Source of the DNA: JBAXTE01 sp038240835
GTDB lineage: Bacteria > Bacteroidota > Bacteroidia > Bacteroidales > WCHB1-69
DNA: 10,345 bases
Direction of reading: 5' to 3'
Assembly: GCA_038240835.1 (NCBI GenBank)
Contig: JBBRGJ010000117.1
Coordinates: 1 to 10,345, forward strand
The notes under the pieces are model-generated. The model ran no database searches and was not told where the DNA came from. It was given only the letters and a program-made list of their open reading frames with translations. Below, piece after piece: positions 1-6,700 of this stretch (the stretch's first letter is position 1; each line of letters opens with the position of its first letter). A program made the translations under genes and the position numbers.

Positions 1-6
1 TTGTTG

Positions 7-14
7 TATCTTTG
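7..14 (+). promoter_or_regulatory. -7 box of a plus-strand promoter (TATCTTTG)
   Basis: TATCTTTG matches the Bacteroidota -7 consensus TAnnTTTG exactly. The expected start of transcription, about 4-6 nt downstream, falls at 18-20, which is where a 10-bp stem begins. The -33 TTTG element would lie left of the window and cannot be checked. No plus-strand gene follows, so if active it would drive a small RNA or antisense transcription towards the operon end. Confidence 0.3.
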
Positions 15-18
15 TTGC

Positions 19-100
19 GCAGCATATTGTTTTGTTTTAGTTTTGCGACACAAAGTTACTAAATATCAGTGACTTATCAAAATAAATATGCTGCTTTTTT
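19..100 (+). ncRNA. candidate small structured RNA with its own terminator
   Basis: Seen in sequence: GCAGCATATT (19-28) and AATATGCTGC (85-94) are a perfect 10-bp inverted repeat, followed immediately by six T (95-100), the layout of an intrinsic terminator or closing stem on the plus strand. Inside it TTTTG (30-34) can pair with CAAAA (78-82), and AAGTTAC (53-59) with GTGACTT (69-75) allowing one U-G pair, giving three nested helices. A TAnnTTTG box sits upstream at 7-14 and places the 5' end at the first base of the outer stem. Inference: an RNA of about 80 nt, convergent with the T9SS operon whose last stop codon is at 122-124. It matches no RNA family I recognise. It could instead be only a terminator for a plus-strand unit to the left, or a chance structure in AT-rich DNA. 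Confidence 0.33.
51..81 (-). promoter_or_regulatory. leftward promoter-like pair (TTTG - 19 nt - TAACTTTG)
   Basis: On the minus strand TTTG (81-78) is followed after 19 nt by TAACTTTG (58-51), both perfect matches to the Bacteroidota -33/-7 elements at good spacing. Transcription would begin near 46-44 and run out of the left edge. A minus-strand ATG at 25-23 stays open for the remaining eight codons and could start the next gene, but that is too little to call. An imperfect inverted repeat (53-59/69-75) overlaps the -7 box and could act as an operator. The same bases take part in the plus-strand RNA structure, so the two readings compete. Confidence 0.35.
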
Positions 101-121
101 AATGAAAATCAAATAGTTAAC

Positions 122-2401
122 TCACTTGCGAAAGTTGAGTAGAAATTTTATGCGTTTTCTATTCCCATTGTTGAAATAAATGTCTGCATTGCAAACTTTA
201 TCTTCAATTTTTGAGCTAAAAACAAAGGTGATAAAATTGGATGCTTGTTTCGAAATAATTGATTTTGGAAATATGAGATTGGTCAATTTAGAGGAGACTA
301 CCACCGAGTCCAACTGAATGTCTTTTTCTCCAATATTCTGAATTTGAACTGTAATTTGTCTGGACTCTGTTTTGCTGATTTTGTCAATTTTTATCTCCGA
401 AGCAGCAATTGCCAAATTTGGCGTTGAGTCTATTTTTGTATTTTTCTCAGATTCGTACATCACAATTTGGATTCTTCTCTCCAAGGCAGCCGCTTTGCTA
501 TACACCGAGTTTCGAATGTCATTTGGATTATCACTCACAAGCGAGTTGGCTTGCGTCTTCCCAATAGGAGCATCATAAAGTTCCAATTTGGCTCCCTTAG
601 CTGTATTGTTGTTTAAATAGGGCTTAAAAATTCCATTACGGTATTCTGAAATGTAGTTTTTTAGACTGGAAATTCGGCGCATGGCAAGTTTCATGTTGTA
701 CTCTGCCGTGTGCAGTGGACTGGTGTAGCCTTTTATCGTTATTTTTGCGCTGTTGCCATGTTCTAAATCTATTAGCAACCAATTGGCAAAAAGCTCTAAA
801 TCGGAAAATCCTTTTTTTACAAAATCGTTAAAGAAATCATCGATATCTTTTCTCGCTTTGTCTGCCTCTTCGTCTTGCAATCCTTTTGCATACTCGTCGC
901 TGTAAATATCTTTCAGCGCAAAATAGTTGGCCAGTGTTGTCCGATAATTTTTGTCGGTGGTTGTTTTGGATGTGGCCGGATCGGGTTCGTCGTTGTGGAA
1001 ATAAAGAGTAAGTGGCAATATGTCTTTTATTCGTTGCACAATGTTAGTAGTGTCCAAAAACAGTGTGTCTTGTTTAAAAGTAAGCAGTGGCCTATTTTTG
1101 TCCCATTCGTAGTAAAAAATATCATTGCAACAGGTTTCGTCTTTGATAAAAAAAGAGCCTACGCGATTGGAGGTTAAGTAACCATCGTTGTCTATTTCGT
1201 TTACCGTAAAATAAATATCGTTGGCGGTAGAATTTATTGGAACTCCCATGTTTTTTGGTTGTTCCCATTGATTGAGTCCTCCTTTGGTGGAAAAAATGTC
1301 AAATCCTCCAATTCCGTAATGTGTATTTGAGCTAAAATAGAGCGTACTGTCTTCGGAGTGATAAAAAGGGGTGATTTCATCACCAAAGGTGTTGATATTG
1401 CTTCCTAAATTTACGGGATCGGAATATTTCCCTTGATTAACCATGGAGTACCAAATGTCTAATCCACCAAATCCATTCGGACGGTTGGATGAAAAATAGA
1501 GGATGTCAAATTCATCACCACTTACATAATTGGGTTGTGTATTGGTGTAGCCGGGCAAGTTTATCTTTCGTGATAATCGAACGGGTTTTCCCCACTTTCC
1601 TTTATTCTGCTCACTGATCCATATTTCACACTTTAACTTATTAATGTTGTTTTCGCATCTCGAAAAGAATAGTTTGGTCTTGTCTGCATTAAAAGCAATG
1701 TTTGCATTGTTGCTTTTGGCGTTATTGATGATATTGATAAACTCTTTTGAAATAGACAAACCAGCAATTGACATCTTGGCTCGGTAAATTTTAGACACAA
1801 AAACTCCTGGCAGAATAGATCCCTCTTCTTCGTTTACAATCCGCCTGAGCGATGAGAAATAGATTGCTGTGTCGGAGAGTTGGATGGCACCAAACTCTGA
1901 ATAGGGCGTGTTGATGTTGGCTCCTAAATGCTCGATGGTGACTGGAAGGGTGTCGTTGACAATCCATTTTGCTTTTTCACAAGATTTTATCTCATTTTTA
2001 GCAGATTCAATGTTTTGCAAATTGGGGTCTATGGACAAATATCTATTTAAATAACCGATGGAATTGTCGTAGTTTCCACTCTGCTTTTCCATGATTGCAT
2101 GCCAATAATACGACTCAGGGAACTTTTTCAAGGTATCGTGATTGATTACATACAAGTACCAATGGGATGCTTCTTTGTATGCATTGTAAAGTCGCAACGA
2201 CTCCGCATACTTATATGAGATCTCTAGGGGAGGAGTTTTGGTGTCGTTTAATAATCGGGCATAAGCATTGGCAGAAGAGTAATAATCTCCTAAGGCAAAA
2301 TATTGCTCTGCCTCTTCAGTTATCTGCTGATCGGAGTTTTGACTATAACCCAACGAGGAATAAGCAATAAGAAATATGGTTAGGTATTTTATCAATTTCA
2401 T
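122..2401 (-). CDS. TPR - PD40 propeller - OmpA-like envelope protein, T9SS-associated
   Basis: 759 aa with a signal peptide (1-20, cleavage near GYS|Q) and no lipobox cysteine. Residues 27-145 look like about three TPR units. Residues 165-435 carry PD40/WD40-like blades, clearest at 299-319 and 352-372 (LYFSSN followed by GGxDI). Residues 460-650 are OmpA-like: YFHNDEPDP at 467-475, GYTSP at 558-562, YNMKLAMRRI at 568-577 and a closing ERRIQIV at 641-647. Residues 663-759 form an extra Ig-like/DUF1573-type beta domain. TPR-PD40-OmpA is the architecture of PorE-like proteins that bind peptidoglycan and the PorP/SprF outer-membrane partner; a periplasmic tether here is inference. It is the last gene of the operon, starting 10 nt after the PorP/SprF-like stop. 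The Asp that binds peptidoglycan in typical OmpA (GHTD) is Ser561 here, while the Arg 15 residues later (R576) is kept. Family call firm; exact role uncertain. Confidence 0.88.
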   Translation of the reverse strand: MKLIKYLTIFLIAYSSLGYSQNSDQQITEEAEQYFALGDYYSSANAYARLLNDTKTPPLEISYKYAESLRLYNAYKEASHWYLYVINHDTLKKFPESYYWHAIMEKQSGNYDNSIGYLNRYLSIDPNLQNIESAKNEIKSCEKAKWIVNDTLPVTIEHLGANINTPYSEFGAIQLSDTAIYFSSLRRIVNEEEGSILPGVFVSKIYRAKMSIAGLSISKEFINIINNAKSNNANIAFNADKTKLFFSRCENNINKLKCEIWISEQNKGKWGKPVRLSRKINLPGYTNTQPNYVSGDEFDILYFSSNRPNGFGGLDIWYSMVNQGKYSDPVNLGSNINTFGDEITPFYHSEDSTLYFSSNTHYGIGGFDIFSTKGGLNQWEQPKNMGVPINSTANDIYFTVNEIDNDGYLTSNRVGSFFIKDETCCNDIFYYEWDKNRPLLTFKQDTLFLDTTNIVQRIKDILPLTLYFHNDEPDPATSKTTTDKNYRTTLANYFALKDIYSDEYAKGLQDEEADKARKDIDDFFNDFVKKGFSDLELFANWLLIDLEHGNSAKITIKGYTSPLHTAEYNMKLAMRRISSLKNYISEYRNGIFKPYLNNNTAKGAKLELYDAPIGKTQANSLVSDNPNDIRNSVYSKAAALERRIQIVMYESEKNTKIDSTPNLAIAASEIKIDKISKTESRQITVQIQNIGEKDIQLDSVVVSSKLTNLIFPKSIISKQASNFITFVFSSKIEDKVCNADIYFNNGNRKRIKFLLNFRK

Positions 2402-2411
2402 TTTAGTTGTG

Positions 2412-3434
2412 TTAGAATATTGGACATGGAACCTCTTTTATTTTGCGCAACGAATTCTTTTGGAAAATATAGTTAAACGATATTTCCCATCCTCCTTGAT
2501 ATCTGCTTGCATTGTGCAGCTTTGAAGTATTTATATCATAGCTCACTCCAAAATGATATCGTCTGTACTCGCCACCAAACATTACGTATGCAGCATCGCC
2601 TAATCGATAGTATATTCCAGCATTTAATGTGACGTATGAATCTCTATTTTTGTCGATGATATATCTTGTCTGAGTCCCAACGATGATTTCTTTGTAAGTT
2701 CCTTGAAACGAAGCCATCAACATTGGAAATAGATCTAATTCATTGTTCGCTTTTTGTTGGGTGGTGAATGTGATCATTGTTTTTACATCCATTCTGCTAT
2801 CAACACCATTAAAAAGTGCTTGTTTGGGTTGGTTTAAATGCAAAATACTTACACCTACTTGGTAGGATTTTCGTTGCTTTGGTGTAAATATCCATGCTCC
2901 ACCTATGCCGATGTCGCCAAATAGAAAGTTGTTGTTGGTAAACTGCTCACTATTGCCAATATTGGGGTCGTATCTGCCATTGGAAAACTGTTCGTCAAAA
3001 TAGAGTTCAGAGTAGGTGATGTTTCGTTGTGCTCCTCCCAATTGAATTCCACCGCTGATGAAGTTGTTGTTTCTTCGGTTGAGAGATTTTATATACGAAA
3101 AGGAGAGGTTTAATTGTGTCGTTCCAAAGTATGAATCACCAGCAACATCTCTGTATGCAGTTACGCCCATCCCAAATAAATCTTGCTTGTAAGGTCTTTT
3201 CTTAATTGGAAAATCATACGAGGCAAGTGTAGTAGTATAGGGCTTAGTCACTACATTCCACTGTATCCGCTGGTTGATGGTGGCTCTTCCATTTCCATCA
3301 AAAAAACCCGCCAATGCTGGATTCTGATTGTGCGTAGTGGTCCAGAACTGCGAAAAATGAATGTCTTGCGACTTCACCCATGCAGGCAGACCCATGAATT
3401 GGAGTAAAAATAATATGTAAATAATTCGTTTCAA
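2412..3434 (-). CDS. PorP/SprF family type IX secretion outer-membrane protein (TTG start)
   Basis: Outer-membrane beta-barrel of the PorP/SprF family, which helps type B T9SS cargo reach or stay on the cell surface. The reading frame extends upstream to an ATG at 3557, but that adds 41 unlikely residues overlapping the conserved end of the upstream gene by about 120 nt. TTG at 3434-3432, 2 nt after that gene's TAA, gives a 340-aa protein beginning MKRIIYILFLLQFMG, a normal signal peptide ending before QDIHFSQF. The next ATG (codon 14 of this frame) would lose the signal peptide. Family marks: DIHFSQF at 24-30, NPALAG at 38-43, SYDINTSKL at 298-306, a GGWE strand near 314-317 and the terminal CPIF. 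The length suits the family. The 2-nt gap suggests translational coupling to the surface protein, its likely cargo. Family is certain from the motifs; the start codon is inference. Confidence 0.92.
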   Translation of the reverse strand: MKRIIYILFLLQFMGLPAWVKSQDIHFSQFWTTTHNQNPALAGFFDGNGRATINQRIQWNVVTKPYTTTLASYDFPIKKRPYKQDLFGMGVTAYRDVAGDSYFGTTQLNLSFSYIKSLNRRNNNFISGGIQLGGAQRNITYSELYFDEQFSNGRYDPNIGNSEQFTNNNFLFGDIGIGGAWIFTPKQRKSYQVGVSILHLNQPKQALFNGVDSRMDVKTMITFTTQQKANNELDLFPMLMASFQGTYKEIIVGTQTRYIIDKNRDSYVTLNAGIYYRLGDAAYVMFGGEYRRYHFGVSYDINTSKLHNASRYQGGWEISFNYIFQKNSLRKIKEVPCPIF

Positions 3435-3436
3435 TA

Positions 3437-3712
3437 TTATCTTATTAATGTGATATTCCCTTTGTGAATGTACTTTTCTTTTGAGAGACAAGTTGCATCT
3501 ATATAATATACATATACTGCTGGATCGCACTTTCGCCCTTTGTATGTGCCGTCCCAACCTTTGTTGATGTCTGTTGTTTCAAATACTTTTTCGCCCCAGC
3601 GGTCGTAAATTGCAAAATAAACCGAAGTGAGAATGCTGCTGCGGACGTACATGATGTCGTTTTTTTGATCGATGTTCGGTGTAAATGCGTTCGGAACGTA
3701 TATGTAGGGTTC
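3437..3712 (-). other. T9SS type B sorting domain (gliding-motility-associated C-terminal domain)
   Basis: Residues 1546-1636 plus stop. The conserved pattern of this domain is present: FTPN at 1555-1558, ND at 1563-1564, YDRWGEKVFET at 1581-1591, GWDGTYKG at 1597-1604, a C-P-VYVYYI strand and the terminal KGNITLIR. The usual NGDGxND turn reads NIDQKND, so both turn glycines are replaced. Type B domains are recognised by the T9SS but are generally not processed like type A domains, and need a cognate SprF-type protein, which is encoded immediately downstream. Confidence 0.9.
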
Positions 3713-6700
3713 GTCGCAAATAACGTCCTTGACGAAAACCAATACGGTGTCGGATTTTTCACATCCATACATATCAAGAACATGTACTACATATTCAGTG
3801 GTTTGATTCGGTGTTGCCACCGGATTGTGAATGTTTCTGTTTGATAATGAATTGGAAGGGGCCCACGAATAGATGAATCCTGGAATCACTGTGGAGTTTA
3901 ATTGTGATGTTTGCGAAACATAAATGGTGTCCGGATTTGCCCACGCACTAATGGCGGTGGAAAAATAAGAGGTGTCGGCGACGAGAAAACTGATAACTAT
4001 CGAACAAAGATTACTGTCGATGATGGTCACTGTGTGATTTCCAAAACAGAGTTGAGTTGCCTGAGTGGTGTGCTGGCCGTTGTCCCAATTTATTTGATAT
4101 GGTGGTGTTCCTCCCGAAATGGTGATTTGAGCGGTTGCATTACACACACTTTCGCAGGGGACTTTTGTGGTGGTTACTGTTGCCATCAGTTCGTCGGGTT
4201 GAGTGAGGACAAAAACCGTGTCGTAGGTGCAACCGTGTGCATCGGTAATGGTGAGTGTATAGTTATTGCTACACAAGTTTGTGGCAATAGAATCAGTGGA
4301 TGGACTCAACGACCATTGATATTGATACGGTGGTGTTCCTCCGACAACGGTGACGGATATGCTGCCGTTGCATTCTCCGAGACAGTTGGGAGTGATGATC
4401 GTTGCATTCGAAATGGCTAATAGATTGGGTTGAGTGATCTCTGCAAAAACATTGCGGATGCATCCGTTGGCTTCTGTAACAGTGGCGCTGTAAATTCCGC
4501 TACACAAATTTAATAATGTATCATAATGTGAGCCCGAAGCCCAAGTGTATGTGTATGGAATTGCTCCATTATTAGCTATAATTGAGGCTTGTCCATTGCA
4601 TTCGGAAAAACATCTGACCATTTGCAAAGAACAAAATGCGTCAAATATTGAGGTGTCCGAAATTTGTATAATGCCAGTTTTTACACATTGGTTTAAATCG
4701 GTGACGGTGATAGTGTAGTTTCCTGCACATACGCTTGAAATCGAATCGTTGGTGGAACCATTTACCCATGCATATTGGTAAGGAATTGTCCCACCTGTAG
4801 CGACAATACGAGCCATTCCCGAACAAATTCCATCGCAAACGACATGTGCTGTGTCCGGAAATGAGAGGATTATTGAATCGGGTTGTATTAGAGTGTGGTT
4901 TATAATGAGTTTGCATCCATTGTGGTCGGTGATTGTGTTTGTGTAATTGCCCAAGCATAAATTGTTGGCGGTATTGCTTGTAAGTGCTGGATTATGGCTC
5001 CAATTGTAGGTGTAAGGAGTATCGCCGCCTGAAGGTTGAAGTGCAATTTTTCCGTTGCAATCTCCGTAACATTTAACGCCTGTTACTGCTACTTGTGCGC
5101 CAATAGTGATGGTATTTACTCTCACATTTACCGTGTCTTTACATCCTTGACTATTGGTGCCAGTGACAATAAAAATAGTGGTATCGGTGGGAGCAACAAC
5201 TACGGTGGCACTACTTCCTCCTGATATAATTGGAGCAATGGGTGTCCATTGGTAATTCACCGGAGATGAGGGAATTAGATTTGTTGCGGTGAGTGATATC
5301 GTGTCTCCCTTACAAATAGTGAATGGCGTTGTGGCTGCAATATCTGCAAAAGACATGGTGACTTTTATGGAATCTATTTTTTCACAATAATTGTTTTGTG
5401 CTTTTACATAAAAAGTAGTGGTTGCATTGATGACTGGGCGATAGTTTGGATTGCTAACGTTGGAGTTTAAAATAGGACTAAACGTTGGACTTGTAGACCA
5501 ATAAAAAGACGTGGCTCCACCGGATGTAATTGGACTCAGATTGGCTGTATCTCCCCTGCAAACGGTGATGTCGCTGCCAGCATCTATTTGAATGTTGAAT
5601 ACGTTTACTTTTTGAGTAATGGTGTCTGTACATACGCCATCACTAATTCTCAATAGATACGTGGTGGTGGTGGTAGGAGATGCAATTGGATTAGAAATAT
5701 TGATATTGCTCAGATTTGTTGGAGGTTGCCAATTGTAAGTAATTGCGCTGCTGCCTGAGGGGGCAATGCCAATTTGGACAAAATCTCCAAAACATAAGTT
5801 TTTATCGGGCAAAGTGTCTCTGGAGTTTGAAAGTACTGTGATTGTTTTGATCATCGTATCGGCGATGTTGCAACTGGATGGGTTGCTTACAATGAGTCGA
5901 ATATCATACTGTCCCGATTGGGTGTATGTATGAGTTGGATTTTGCGCGGTAGAGTATGTTCCATCGCCAAAACTCCAGTTCCAAACGGTAATGCCCACCG
6001 TGGCCGAGGAGGAGTTGTTGATAAAGCTGATGTTGATCGGAGCACAAACAATGGCTGGAATATCAAAATCAGCGATTAATGCAGGAATATCGAAATCAAA
6101 TTTTATAGCGCCCAAATTGCAATTAAAACTATTGTTTGTTTCCGACCAAGCTCCTGGTGTAGTGGGAAAAGAATCGTGATTTCCACAACCAGCGCAGACT
6201 GCTTGATATATTTTACCTTTTTTATCAAAACGACTGGTTCCTCCATCTACATGGTCGTGAGACATTGAATCTCCAAAAAATGTAGCGTACACTAATGCCG
6301 AGGCATCATCTTTTACTACTATAAAATAGTAGTCATTATTATCTGTAGATGTTTGAAGTGCGTTAGGAGTAATGGGAAGTCCTAAGGTTCCTCCAAATCC
6401 ATTTAATGCCGGACCGCCCCAACCGGACATGTAAATATTGTTGCAATAATCGACCAGCAGTGCAGTAGGAGAGATATCTGGACCGCCATTTCCTGTGCCA
6501 AAAGTGGTGGACCAAACCACGGACTGAAGATTTCTAGATAATTTGGTTAAAAACTGTCCTCCGTTGGGCATATTCCAAAGTGCATTTTGAATCAACGTAT
6601 TGCCTGTGGCAGAAGTTTGTCCAAATAAAAAGACATTAGACAATCGATCTGTTTTGGTTAAATAGACTTGGTCGTAAGCATCGGATCCAAAATAACTAGA

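Noticed and set aside
3437..3557. N-terminal extension of the PorP/SprF-like protein from ATG 3557
   Set aside because: It would overlap the conserved type B sorting domain and place basic, non-family residues before an intact signal peptide; the TTG at 3434 explains the protein better.
3911..4420. 169-aa plus-strand open frame opposite the surface-protein gene
   Set aside because: It lies antisense to the SprB repeats, whose repeated composition keeps the opposite frame open; it has no signal peptide, no recognisable motif and no promoter.
6057..6098. Short internal duplication (GGAATATC-AAATCA twice, 27 nt apart) in the surface-protein gene
   Set aside because: It encodes DFDIPAL and DFDIPAI at the propeller-PKD junction; it is in frame and similar linker sequence seems usual in this family, so it is ordinary protein sequence and not a mobile or regulatory repeat.
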